Source of the DNA: an uncultured Paludibacter sp.
Lineage (GTDB): Bacteria > Bacteroidota > Bacteroidia > Bacteroidales > Paludibacteraceae
DNA length: 43,712 bases
Direction of reading: 5' to 3'
Assembly: GCA_937927845.1 (NCBI GenBank)
Contig: CALFXE010000070.1
Span: forward strand, 1 to 43,712
Shown piece by piece: positions 7,247-15,669 of the stretch. Position 1 is the first letter of the stretch; every line of letters begins with the position of its first letter. The notes under the pieces were generated by a model. It was not told where the DNA came from and did not search any database. It was given only the letters and a program-made list of their open reading frames with translations. The position numbers were made by a program, and so were the translations under genes.

Positions 7247-8236
7247 TTATTGGTTTATAAACTTTTTAAATGATAACAAGGCATTACCACTTTTAATAGA
7301 CTCTTTTGCTTCTTCTATACAATCAGAAATAGATTTAAGCGGACAGCGAGTTTGAATAGCAATAGCAGCGTTAATTACTACAGCATTACTTTGAGCTTCA
7401 GTAGATTTACTCTCCAACACATCCAAGAAAATTTTTGCTGCACCCTTAACTGATTCACCTCCCCATAAATCATCCTGTTCATTTTTTTTGAAACCTAACT
7501 GCTTAGGAGACAGCAGATATTCTCCATTATTATTAACTATTTTAGAGTTATCGGTAAGCGATATTTCATCATAACCATCGAGACTGTGAACAATTGAGTA
7601 TGTAACACCAAGATTTTGATAAATATAATTATAAAGTCGCATCATTTTTAAATCATATACTCCAAGACATTGATATTGAGGTTGAGATGGATTAATAAGC
7701 GGTCCTAATATATTAAAAAACGTACGTACTCCCAATTCTTTTCTTATCGGAGCAACATTTTTCATTGCAGGATTAAAATAAGGAGCATGTAGATAAGTAA
7801 AGCCACATTGATCTAAAGTTTTATTAAGCACATCTTGATCTGTTGATAATTTTGCACCATAATATTCAAGTACATTTGAAGATCCACTCACTGATGTTGA
7901 ACCGTAATTACCATGTTTTGCCACAAAATATCCGGCACCGGCAACAACAAAACAAGCTGCTGTCGATATATTAAAAGTATTTTTGCCATCGCCACCAGTA
8001 CCTACAATATCAATTGTCTCAAAATTTGACAAATCTATTTTAGTCGCCATAGAAAGTAATGCCTCTCTGAAGCCTATAATCTCTTCAAGTTCGATACTTC
8101 TCATCAGATATACTGAAATAAAAGCAGCAATTTGCGAGGGATTGTACTCCCCTGCTCCCATTTTTATCATTATCTCATGCGCTTCGTTTTTTGTAAGCGA
8201 CTGATGATTAAATAGTCTATTTAAAATCTGTTTCAT
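7247..8236 (-). CDS. trpD: Anthranilate phosphoribosyltransferase
   Basis: Transfers the phosphoribosyl group from PRPP to anthranilate. It is 329 aa, the stand-alone transferase without the amidotransferase domain fused in enteric TrpGD. The PRPP-binding GTGGDGKNTFNIST is at residues 79-92 and the glycine-rich KHGNYGSTSVSGSSNVLE at about 107-124. RKELGVRTFFNILGPLINP, a conserved family segment, follows. It starts 19 nt after trpE with no room for trpG. 104 nt containing the trpC duplication separate it from trpC. Confidence 0.98.
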   Translation of the reverse strand: MKQILNRLFNHQSLTKNEAHEIMIKMGAGEYNPSQIAAFISVYLMRSIELEEIIGFREALLSMATKIDLSNFETIDIVGTGGDGKNTFNISTAACFVVAGAGYFVAKHGNYGSTSVSGSSNVLEYYGAKLSTDQDVLNKTLDQCGFTYLHAPYFNPAMKNVAPIRKELGVRTFFNILGPLINPSQPQYQCLGVYDLKMMRLYNYIYQNLGVTYSIVHSLDGYDEISLTDNSKIVNNNGEYLLSPKQLGFKKNEQDDLWGGESVKGAAKIFLDVLESKSTEAQSNAVVINAAIAIQTRCPLKSISDCIEEAKESIKSGNALLSFKKFINQ

Positions 8237-8255
8237 GATTATAATTTTTTCAAAT

Positions 8256-9659
8256 TTATAAAGCTGCTACATCAATAGCTCTTTTCAAAGCTGCTAATTT
8301 ATTGTTGACTTCCTGTAATTCTTTTTCTACAACTGATTGAGAAACAATACCTGCACCGGCTTGATAATACAAAGTATTTTGTTTACTGATAAACGAACGT
8401 ATTGTAATTGCCTGATTAAAACCTCCATCAAATCCAATATAACCGATACAACCGCCATACGGACCTCTGTCGTGAGGTTCAATATCGTCAATAAGCTTCA
8501 TAGCAGTTACTTTCGGTGCACCGGTCAAAGTTCCGGCAGGGAATGTATCAGCAAAAAGTTTAATGATTTTCGTATCATCAGTTAATTTTCCGCTTACTGT
8601 TGAAACGAGATGTAAAACATGAGAATAATATTGAACTTCTTTATGAATTTCTACTTTGACTTCCTTAGTATTTTTATCTAAATCATTGAGTGCCAATTCA
8701 ACCAACATTTCGTGTTCGGCATTTTCTTTTTCATCTTGACTTAATTTTTCTGCTAATTCCAAATCCTTTTCATCATCACCTGTTCGTCTGAAAGTCCCTG
8801 CTATAGGCTTAATATAAGCTTTTTGCTTTTTACCGTCAACAATTAAATGCGCCTCAGGAGAAGAACCAAAAATTCTAAAATCACTAAAATTAAAATAGAA
8901 CAAATAAGGTGAAGGATTTACCGAGCGTAAAGTTCTATACAACATAAAGTCATCACCTTCGAACATACGATAAAATCTTCTTGAAAGAACAATCTGCGAG
9001 ACAGTACCATTTTCACAAGCTTCTTTACCTTTCACAATCATTTGTAAAAACTCATCATCATTCACATCACTTTTCTCCTCGCCTTTAGGTGCAAATTTAT
9101 ATGTTGCTATATTGTTGTTAATCAATATATTTTCAATGACTTCTAATTGAGAACTCTCATTTTCAAGAAGATTTTCGATAATTGTAAGTTCATTATTAAA
9201 ATGATTAATAGCTATGATATATTTGAAAAGTACATAATGTAATCCGGGCATAGAACCGGGTGTAGTTTCTCTGGCTTTTAATTTAATATCTTCAAAATAT
9301 TGAACTGATTCGTATGATGTATAACCAAGCAATCCATTGATTAATCCTTTCTCTGTCAGATTATTATCGATTTCAAAAGATTTAAGGAAAATATCAAAAC
9401 GATTAGCAACAGTCATTTTATCAACAACATTGGTTTCTATCATTTTGCCATCAGGATATTCTTCCTTTATCACAAACCGATTTACAGAAATACCTCCAAT
9501 CGGAGCAAATCCTATATATGAAAAACTGTTTTCATTACCGTGATAATCAGAACTTTCCAATAATACGGAATTAGTATATAAATCTCTTATTTTAAGATAT
9601 ATACCTACCGGAGTTTGCATGTCAGCAAGCATTTTTTTAGTATTGACTATAAGTTTCAT
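8256..9659 (-). CDS. trpE: Anthranilate synthase component I
   Basis: Chorismate to anthranilate, the committed step. It is 467 aa. The N-terminal LLESSDYHGNENSFSYIG (from residue 33) contains the LLES motif of the tryptophan feedback site, which separates TrpE from PabB. The chorismate-binding domain shows IKPIAGTFRRTGD, LSQDEKENAEHEMLVELALNDL, GTLTGAPKVTAMKLIDDIE and GPYGGCIGYIGFDG. It lies 31 nt after trpB. The glutaminase partner TrpG, usually next to it, is absent from the window, so the enzyme would use ammonia or a TrpG/PabA from elsewhere. Confidence 0.97.
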   Translation of the reverse strand: MKLIVNTKKMLADMQTPVGIYLKIRDLYTNSVLLESSDYHGNENSFSYIGFAPIGGISVNRFVIKEEYPDGKMIETNVVDKMTVANRFDIFLKSFEIDNNLTEKGLINGLLGYTSYESVQYFEDIKLKARETTPGSMPGLHYVLFKYIIAINHFNNELTIIENLLENESSQLEVIENILINNNIATYKFAPKGEEKSDVNDDEFLQMIVKGKEACENGTVSQIVLSRRFYRMFEGDDFMLYRTLRSVNPSPYLFYFNFSDFRIFGSSPEAHLIVDGKKQKAYIKPIAGTFRRTGDDEKDLELAEKLSQDEKENAEHEMLVELALNDLDKNTKEVKVEIHKEVQYYSHVLHLVSTVSGKLTDDTKIIKLFADTFPAGTLTGAPKVTAMKLIDDIEPHDRGPYGGCIGYIGFDGGFNQAITIRSFISKQNTLYYQAGAGIVSQSVVEKELQEVNNKLAALKRAIDVAAL

Positions 9660-9690
9660 TTGATTTTATGTTTTAGTATTTTATGCGTTA

Positions 9691-10878
9691 TTATTTTTTT
9701 TCATTAATAATCTTGATATAAGTATCGATATCCTTATCACCTCTACCTGAAACAGTTAACACAACCACATCATCAGGCTTAAAGTTTTCCGATTCTTTTG
9801 CCAGAACCGCAAGTGCATGTGCCGATTCTATTGCCGGAATAATTCCTTCCAATTTAGTGAGTTCAAAAGCAGCATCAAGAGCTTCATCATCATTTATAGC
9901 ATACACCTTAGTACGCTTGATCTGAGCAAGATACGCATGTGAGGGTCCTACACCCGGATAATCTAATCCTGCCGAAATCGAATAAGGTTCAATGATTTGT
10001 CCATCCTCGTCCTGCATCAAAAGTGTTTTAAATCCATGAATGATTCCAATTGTACCCACATGAATAGTAGCAGCAGTATGACCGGAATTAAGTCCTAAAC
10101 CACCGGCTTCCGCAGAAATAATTTTTACTCGCTCATCTTCTAAAAAATGATAATATGTTCCCATAGCATTACTTCCTCCACCAACACAAGCTATAAGAAA
10201 ATCAGGATAATCTCGCCCGATTTGCTCATTTAATTGCTGTTTTATCTCGCTTGAAATAACTGACTGAAAGAAAGATACCATCTCAGGATAAGGATGAGGA
10301 CCAACAGTTGAGCCGATGATATAGAAAGTATCGGAATTTGAGCACCAGTATCTAATGGCTTCATTAGTAGCATCTTTTAGTGTCATATTGCCACTTGTAA
10401 CTGGAACAACCTCTGCACCTAACATTTTCATTTTTTGCACATTAGAGAATTGACGTTCCACATCAGTCTTACCCATAAACACTATACATTCCAGACCCAT
10501 AAGAGCGCAGGCAGTTGCAGTAGCCACGCCATGCTGACCGGCACCGGTTTCAGCAATAATACGAGATTTACCCATACGTTTAGCCAATAAAATCTGTCCT
10601 AAAGAATTATTAATCTTATGTGAACCGGTATGATTAAGATCTTCCCTTTTCAGATATATATTTGTTTTATATCTCTTAGACAAACGTTTAGCATAATATA
10701 AAGGAGTTGCACGTCCGACATAATTTTTCAGCAGATCATTGTATTCTTTTAAAAATGATGGGTCATTTTTAGCCTGATAAAACGCATATTTCAAACGTTC
10801 CACTGAATCATGCAGAATTTCGGGAATATATGCACCGCCGTAAATTCCATAAAAACCTTTTTCGTCAGGTGTTTTCAT
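9691..10878 (-). CDS. trpB: Tryptophan synthase beta subunit
   Basis: PLP enzyme that condenses indole with serine to tryptophan. It is 395 aa, TrpB1 type. The PLP-binding Lys is K88 in NHTGSHKINN. The phosphate-binding loop is CVGGGSNAMG and the C-terminal motif is LTVSGRGDKD. It is the first structural gene of the operon (order B-E-D-C-F-A) and sits behind the leader peptide and attenuator at 10922-11051. Confidence 0.99.
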   Translation of the reverse strand: MKTPDEKGFYGIYGGAYIPEILHDSVERLKYAFYQAKNDPSFLKEYNDLLKNYVGRATPLYYAKRLSKRYKTNIYLKREDLNHTGSHKINNSLGQILLAKRMGKSRIIAETGAGQHGVATATACALMGLECIVFMGKTDVERQFSNVQKMKMLGAEVVPVTSGNMTLKDATNEAIRYWCSNSDTFYIIGSTVGPHPYPEMVSFFQSVISSEIKQQLNEQIGRDYPDFLIACVGGGSNAMGTYYHFLEDERVKIISAEAGGLGLNSGHTAATIHVGTIGIIHGFKTLLMQDEDGQIIEPYSISAGLDYPGVGPSHAYLAQIKRTKVYAINDDEALDAAFELTKLEGIIPAIESAHALAVLAKESENFKPDDVVVLTVSGRGDKDIDTYIKIINEKK

Positions 10879-10921
10879 TATTAATACTTTAAATATGTTT
10901 TGATAAAATTGCTATTAAATA

Positions 10922-10956
10922 GAAAAGGCTTATCGTGAGTTTCGACAAGCCTTTTC
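10922..10956 (-). terminator. trp attenuator terminator
   Basis: In the trp message, a 14-bp stem (10956-10943 with 10935-10922, one G-U pair; the plus strand begins GAAAAGGCTT and ends AAGCCTTTTC) closes a 7-nt loop and leads into a U-rich stretch (UUUUCUAUUU). The loop and top of the 3' arm (10940-10934, ACUCACG) are exactly complementary to CGUGAGU around the leader-peptide stop codon (10996-10990), so an antiterminator pairing is possible. Confidence 0.85.
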
Positions 10957-10991
10957 AAAAATATATTTTGATAAATACAAGTAAATAATAC

Positions 10992-11051
10992 TCACGGAAT
11001 AAAATTCTGTAAGTGCCACCACCAAGCTGTATTTACTATGTTTCGTTTCAT
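10992..11051 (-). CDS. trpL: trp operon leader peptide
   Basis: A 19-codon open frame, MKRNIVNTAWWWHLQNFIP, with three consecutive Trp codons at positions 10-12 and a TGA stop. It lies about 15 nt after the predicted transcription start, between the trp promoter and the attenuator hairpin. Segment ACUUAC (11014-11009), just past the Trp codons, can pair with GUGAGU at the stop codon (1:2). That same segment can pair with the terminator loop (2:3). This is the layout of ribosome-mediated attenuation known from enteric trp operons. It is not related in sequence to the enteric TrpL as far as I can tell. Confidence 0.9.
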   Translation of the reverse strand: MKRNIVNTAWWWHLQNFIP

Positions 11052-11070
11052 TTTAAAACTATTTCGGCTA

Positions 11071-11102
11071 CAAAGATAATAATCTGTTTTTAAATACGCA
11101 AA
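11071..11102 (-). promoter_or_regulatory. trp operon promoter
   Basis: Minus-strand -7 box TATCTTTG (11071-11078) and -33 box TTTG (11099-11102) with a 20-nt spacer, matching the Bacteroidota consensus in both boxes. It reads into the leader peptide. The other ~80 nt up to the nqrF stop are AT-rich and featureless. Confidence 0.85.
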
Positions 11103-11183
11103 TTTACTTTAAAATTTTTAATTCTAATATTGCATTATAAATTCAGAGTTAATATGATAATGTATTGATTAACGTATCGACTC

Positions 11184-12443
11184 TTATGCTCCAAAATCAT
11201 CAAACATTAGCATTTCACGAGGTACACCTAAGTCGTACAACATTTTCTCCACAGCTTTAGCCATCGGACCGGGACCGCACATGTAGTACTCGATATCTTC
11301 CGGTGAGTCATGCTCTATCAAGTAATTATCCAAAATAACTTTATGAATAAAACCGACATAACCTGTCCAATTATCTTCTGGTTGAGGATCACTTAATGCA
11401 ATATTGAAAGTAAAATTAGAAAATTCTTTCTCTAATTTTCTGAAGTCTTCTTCATAGAAAATCTCATTCTTAGAACGTGCTCCATACCAATAAGTTATCT
11501 TTCTATCACTTGTTTTAAGAGTATTTAGAAGATGCAATACATGAGAGCGAAGAGGCGCCATTCCTGCACCACCACCTATATATAGCATTTCACGTTTACT
11601 ATCTATGATAGGATGAAACTCACCAAACGGACCGGATACCATAACTTTATCACCGGGTTTCAAATTGAAGATATAAGAAGAACAAATACCCGGTTTTATA
11701 TTTGACCACGCATTTGCAGCCTTATCCCATGGAGGAGTTGCAATACGAACATTCAGCATTACAATATCACCTTCTGCGGGATAGTTAGCCATAGAATAAG
11801 CACGCATTGTTTCCTCATCATTGTTAATCGCAAGTTCCCACATTCTGAATTTATCCCAGTCACCACGGAATCTATCAGGAATATCAAAATCAGAGTATTT
11901 TATATCATATTTAGGAACGTCTATTTGAATATAACCACCCGGCTTAAAGTTAAGCTGCTCTCCTTCAGGAAGTTTAACAACAAACTCTTTAATGAAGGTA
12001 GCGACATTTTTATTAGACACCACTTCACATTCCCATTTTTTCACACCCATAATCGACTCATCCATTTTAATGGACATATCGTTTTTAACCTTCACCTGAC
12101 AGCTTAATCTCCAATTGTCAAGTATTTCTTTACGACTAAAATGCACAGTTTCAGTAGGAAGTATTTCCCCTCCTCCTTCGATAATCTGACATTTACATTG
12201 TGCACAAGTACCACCACCACCACAAGCAGATGGAAGAAATATATTTTGCGTTGCAAGAGTATTTAATAAAGTACCACCGGCAGGAGCAATAACATCTTTC
12301 TCGCCGTTTACAGTGATTTTAACATCACCGGAAGCAACTAAATACTTTTTTGCAACTAATAAAATAATTGTTAGTAATATAATAACCAGAAGAAACACAG
12401 CCAAACTGGCAATAATCATTGTTGAATTGATAGCTAATATCAT
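11184..12443 (-). CDS. nqrF: Na+-translocating NADH:quinone reductase subunit F
   Basis: NADH-oxidising entry subunit of Na+-NQR (419 aa). One N-terminal transmembrane helix (residues 8-31) anchors it. A 2Fe-2S ferredoxin domain follows with Cys74, Cys80, Cys83 and Cys115 (SACGGGGTCAQCKC and RLSCQV). Then comes an FAD-binding RAYSMANYP segment and an NADH-binding domain with YIGGGAGMAPLRSH and a C-terminal YYMCGPGPM. It is the last gene of nqrABCDEF, 25 nt after nqrE. RnfC/B architectures do not fit, so this is Nqr, not Rnf. Confidence 0.98.
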   Translation of the reverse strand: MILAINSTMIIASLAVFLLVIILLTIILLVAKKYLVASGDVKITVNGEKDVIAPAGGTLLNTLATQNIFLPSACGGGGTCAQCKCQIIEGGGEILPTETVHFSRKEILDNWRLSCQVKVKNDMSIKMDESIMGVKKWECEVVSNKNVATFIKEFVVKLPEGEQLNFKPGGYIQIDVPKYDIKYSDFDIPDRFRGDWDKFRMWELAINNDEETMRAYSMANYPAEGDIVMLNVRIATPPWDKAANAWSNIKPGICSSYIFNLKPGDKVMVSGPFGEFHPIIDSKREMLYIGGGAGMAPLRSHVLHLLNTLKTSDRKITYWYGARSKNEIFYEEDFRKLEKEFSNFTFNIALSDPQPEDNWTGYVGFIHKVILDNYLIEHDSPEDIEYYMCGPGPMAKAVEKMLYDLGVPREMLMFDDFGA

Positions 12444-12468
12444 GATTTAATACAATTTTAATAATCGA

Positions 12469-13086
12469 TCAGATTTTTAATCCTGAAAAGCTCATAAATG
12501 CCATAGCCATAAGAGCTACAGTAATAAAAGTAATACCTAACCCTCTAAGTGGAGGAAACACATCTGAATATGCCATTTTTTCGCGTATTGCAGCTAATCC
12601 TACTATTGCTAACAACCAACCAACACCTGATCCAAAAGCATATGAAGTTGCTTCGCCTATATTAACAAACTGACGTTGTTGCATGAACAGCGAACCACCC
12701 ATGATGGCACAGTTTACAGCAATCAGCGGTAAGAAAATACCGAGCGATGCATATAGCGATGGAGTGAATTTCTCAACAGCCATTTCAACTAATTGAGTGA
12801 TAGCAGCGATAACAGCAATAAATAATATAAATGCTAAATAGCTTAAATCAAGTGAAGCTAAAGATGGACTTAGCCATTTCAATGCGCCTTCTTTCAGAAC
12901 ATAATTTTCGAGCAGATAGTTAACCGGCAAAGTAATACCTAATACGAATATTACAGCCAAACCTAAGCCCATAGATGTTTTTACATTTTTAGAAACCGCA
13001 AGATAAGAACACATCCCGAGGAAAAATGCAAAAATCATATTATCGACAAAAATCGACTTTACAAATATAGAAGCTATATTTTCCAT
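12469..13086 (-). CDS. nqrE: Na+-translocating NADH:quinone reductase subunit E
   Basis: A 205-aa integral membrane subunit with six predicted helices, homologous to NqrD and RnfA in inverted topology. It opens with NIASIFVKSIFVDNMIFAFF, and the half-helix SYLAVSKNVKTSMGLG near residue 27 carries the family cysteine (Cys26) proposed to bind a shared Fe centre with NqrD. CAIMGGSLFM is the second conserved cysteine motif. It lies 12 nt after nqrD. Confidence 0.97.
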   Translation of the reverse strand: MENIASIFVKSIFVDNMIFAFFLGMCSYLAVSKNVKTSMGLGLAVIFVLGITLPVNYLLENYVLKEGALKWLSPSLASLDLSYLAFILFIAVIAAITQLVEMAVEKFTPSLYASLGIFLPLIAVNCAIMGGSLFMQQRQFVNIGEATSYAFGSGVGWLLAIVGLAAIREKMAYSDVFPPLRGLGITFITVALMAMAFMSFSGLKI

Positions 13087-13098
13087 ATATCAATAATT

Positions 13099-13731
13099 TT
13101 ATTTTTCTTGTAAATCTTTATTAACTGAACGATGAACCCATATTATAACGGCTACTAATATCAGAGCCATAGGAGGCATCACCATAAGACCATTATTAAC
13201 ATATCCTGCATCATAGAAAGATTGTGGAATAACCTTAAAGCCGAATAATGTCCCGGCACCAAGTAATTCGCGGAAGAAAGCAACCACGACTAAAATCCAC
13301 GCATAGCCCAAACCATTGCCTATCCCATCAACAAACGATTCCCACGGCTTATTCGCCATTGCAAATGCTTCAAGGCGACCCATCAGAATACAGTTGGTAA
13401 TAATCAATCCTGTATACACAGAAAGCTGAACGCTAACATCATAAGCATAAGCTTTAAGTATTTCGTTAACAACAGTAACGAGTGCAGCAATTACCACCAA
13501 TTGAACAATAATTCTGATACGATTAGGTATCATATTCCTCAATACTGAAATAATTGCATTAGAAAATGCTAGAATGATAGTTACCGACAAACCCATAACA
13601 ATAGCAGGTTCGAGCTTAGCTGTAACAGCCAAAGCCGAGCATATACCGAGCACCTGTACGGTTATCGGGTTATCCTGACTAAGTGGTCCCATAAAGACCT
13701 TTTTAATTCTATCTGAAAATAATTTACTCAT
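13099..13731 (-). CDS. nqrD: Na+-translocating NADH:quinone reductase subunit D
   Basis: A 210-aa integral membrane subunit. QDNPITVQVLGICSALAVT near the N-terminus and TNCILMGRLEAFAM in the second half are the paired half-helix cysteine motifs of NqrD/RnfE. They are believed to form, with NqrE, an intramembrane iron centre. Its start overlaps the nqrC stop by 4 nt, so the two are likely translationally coupled. Confidence 0.97.
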   Translation of the reverse strand: MSKLFSDRIKKVFMGPLSQDNPITVQVLGICSALAVTAKLEPAIVMGLSVTIILAFSNAIISVLRNMIPNRIRIIVQLVVIAALVTVVNEILKAYAYDVSVQLSVYTGLIITNCILMGRLEAFAMANKPWESFVDGIGNGLGYAWILVVVAFFRELLGAGTLFGFKVIPQSFYDAGYVNNGLMVMPPMALILVAVIIWVHRSVNKDLQEK

Positions 13732-14447
13732 TCTTCAGTTCCTCCATTAATTGAAAGTTTCAAATATTGTTCATATTGTCCGATGCAGTTCATAAGCATA
13801 GACTCTACGCCATTACTTGTGATTGTACCACCTGAAATGCCATCCACATAGTCTCTCTCAGCAGTTTGTCCTGGTTTTACTATTGCAACTGAAACAAACT
13901 CATGTTGACTATTGAATATTTCTTTACCAATAAACTTAGTTTGAAAATGATGATCAGCTATTTCGGCACCGAGACCGGGTGTTTCACTTGCATGTGAATA
14001 ATACGAACCAAAGATTGTATTTTTATCTTCGTCAAGTGCAACATATCCCCAAATTGGTCCCCACAATCCGGCACCATATAAAGAAATAATATATTTCGTA
14101 GAACCATCAACATCAGCAATGTATAAAGGTAAAGCTCTATTTTCAAGAGGTTTCGACAACTCCTTTTTTACATCAATATAAAAGGCTTGACTTTCAGGAT
14201 TTTCAATCTCGTTACCCTTAGAATCAATTACAACTTCCTTCGTTATATATTTGTTGTAAAGTTCATTAACATCCTGATCTTGAGTGTTTATATTTAAAGA
14301 AGTCAAAATTTGCTTCTTTTTATCAAGCTCAACATTTTCAGTCTGCTTATCACTCAACATACCGGATACAAGAGCGAGGAGCAGAGCCACTATCACCACC
14401 ATAACTGTGGCGAATATTATTGTATAATTATTACTATTTGTGTTCAT
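13728..14447 (-). CDS. nqrC: Na+-translocating NADH:quinone reductase subunit C
   Basis: A 239-aa subunit with one N-terminal transmembrane helix (about residues 8-29) and a periplasmic FMN-binding domain. The covalent FMN attachment motif is SGGTITSNGVESM (S-G-x-T-x-T/S), whose Thr takes FMN through a phosphoester bond put on by ApbE. ApbE is not in the window. The segment GLWGPIWGYVALDEDKNTI is typical. It overlaps nqrD by 4 nt. Confidence 0.97.
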   Translation of the reverse strand: MNTNSNNYTIIFATVMVVIVALLLALVSGMLSDKQTENVELDKKKQILTSLNINTQDQDVNELYNKYITKEVVIDSKGNEIENPESQAFYIDVKKELSKPLENRALPLYIADVDGSTKYIISLYGAGLWGPIWGYVALDEDKNTIFGSYYSHASETPGLGAEIADHHFQTKFIGKEIFNSQHEFVSVAIVKPGQTAERDYVDGISGGTITSNGVESMLMNCIGQYEQYLKLSINGGTEE

Positions 14448-14456
14448 ATCTACCTC

Positions 14457-15668
14457 CTATTGTTTTTGAGTACCAACTCGTTTCATACGTTTTTTGATAT
14501 TACCTTCCACCACATAATAATCTATCAGTGCAGCAAAAATATTCATAAACAGAATAGATAACATCATACCTTCGGGATATCCCGGATTAAGCACACGAAT
14601 AACAATTGCAAAAGCACCTATTAAGAAACCATAAATCCATTTACCGGTTTCAGTACGAGCAGCGGTAACAGGGTCGGTAGCCATAAACACAGCACCAAAA
14701 GCAAAACCACCATAAACCAAATGATTATACCATGGGAAATGAGCAACAGCATTATCAGGACCGAAATTATTAAATACAAATGCCATTAAAGCTCCACCGG
14801 CAAAAACAGAAAGCATAATTTTCCAACTTGCTACACCTGTAAAAAGTATGATAGCCGCACCAATTAAAATTGCCAATGTTGAAGTTTCTCCAATTGAACC
14901 TGGAATAAGACCGAGAAAACCATCCAAGAAACCAAGAGGATTACCTATAATATTAGTGAGCTGAACATTAGAAGAAGTAGCTGTTGCCAACTCACCTAAA
15001 GCAGTAGCACCGGAGTATGAGTCGATTATACTTCCTCCACCTAATCCGAAAGTTGTTCCTGTACGTACCCAAACCGTATCACCCGACATAAAAGTAGGAT
15101 AAGCGAAGAATAAAAATGCACGAGCAACCAAAGCCACGTTAAAAATATTCATACCTGTACCACCAAACACTTCTTTAGCAAATAAAACTGAGAAGGCAGT
15201 TGCTACAGCAATCATCCACAGAGGCGTATCAACAGGTACAATTAATGGTATTAACATACCCGACACCAAGAAACCCTCCTGGATTTCATGACCTTTAATC
15301 TGTGCTATAACGAACTCGATACCTAATCCCACAGCATATGAAACAACTACAATAGGTAGTACAGCAAGCAAACCAAATACAAAAGTATCCCAGAAACCAA
15401 CAGTCTGACCTATAGCAAGATAATGTTGATAGCCGACATTAAACATACCAAAAAGCAGTGCCGGTACTAAAGCTACAACAACAGTAATCATTGTTCTCTT
15501 CGAATCGATAGCATCATGAATATGAACACCATTTTTCGAAGTTGTATTTGGAACAAAAAGGAAGGTTTCGAAACCATCAAAAACTGAATGAAGCTTTTCG
15601 AGCTTACCACCGGGCATAAAATGCGGTTTCAGTTTATCTACAAATTTTCTTAATTTATTATTCCTCAT
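14457..15668 (-). CDS. nqrB: Na+-translocating NADH:quinone reductase subunit B
   Basis: A 403-aa multi-helix membrane subunit that carries a covalent FMN and riboflavin and forms part of the Na+ pathway. The FMN-attachment motif SGATALGELA is visible mid-protein. GTGMNIFNVALVARAFLFFAYP and FMATDPVTAARTETGKWIYG are family hallmarks. It begins 1 nt after nqrA ends and lies 9 nt before nqrC. Confidence 0.98.
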   Translation of the reverse strand: MRNNKLRKFVDKLKPHFMPGGKLEKLHSVFDGFETFLFVPNTTSKNGVHIHDAIDSKRTMITVVVALVPALLFGMFNVGYQHYLAIGQTVGFWDTFVFGLLAVLPIVVVSYAVGLGIEFVIAQIKGHEIQEGFLVSGMLIPLIVPVDTPLWMIAVATAFSVLFAKEVFGGTGMNIFNVALVARAFLFFAYPTFMSGDTVWVRTGTTFGLGGGSIIDSYSGATALGELATATSSNVQLTNIIGNPLGFLDGFLGLIPGSIGETSTLAILIGAAIILFTGVASWKIMLSVFAGGALMAFVFNNFGPDNAVAHFPWYNHLVYGGFAFGAVFMATDPVTAARTETGKWIYGFLIGAFAIVIRVLNPGYPEGMMLSILFMNIFAALIDYYVVEGNIKKRMKRVGTQKQ

Positions 15669-15669
15669 A

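Noticed and set aside
8256..9659. PabB or isochorismate synthase instead of TrpE
   Set aside because: The LLES feedback motif near the N-terminus and the position in the trp operon identify TrpE.
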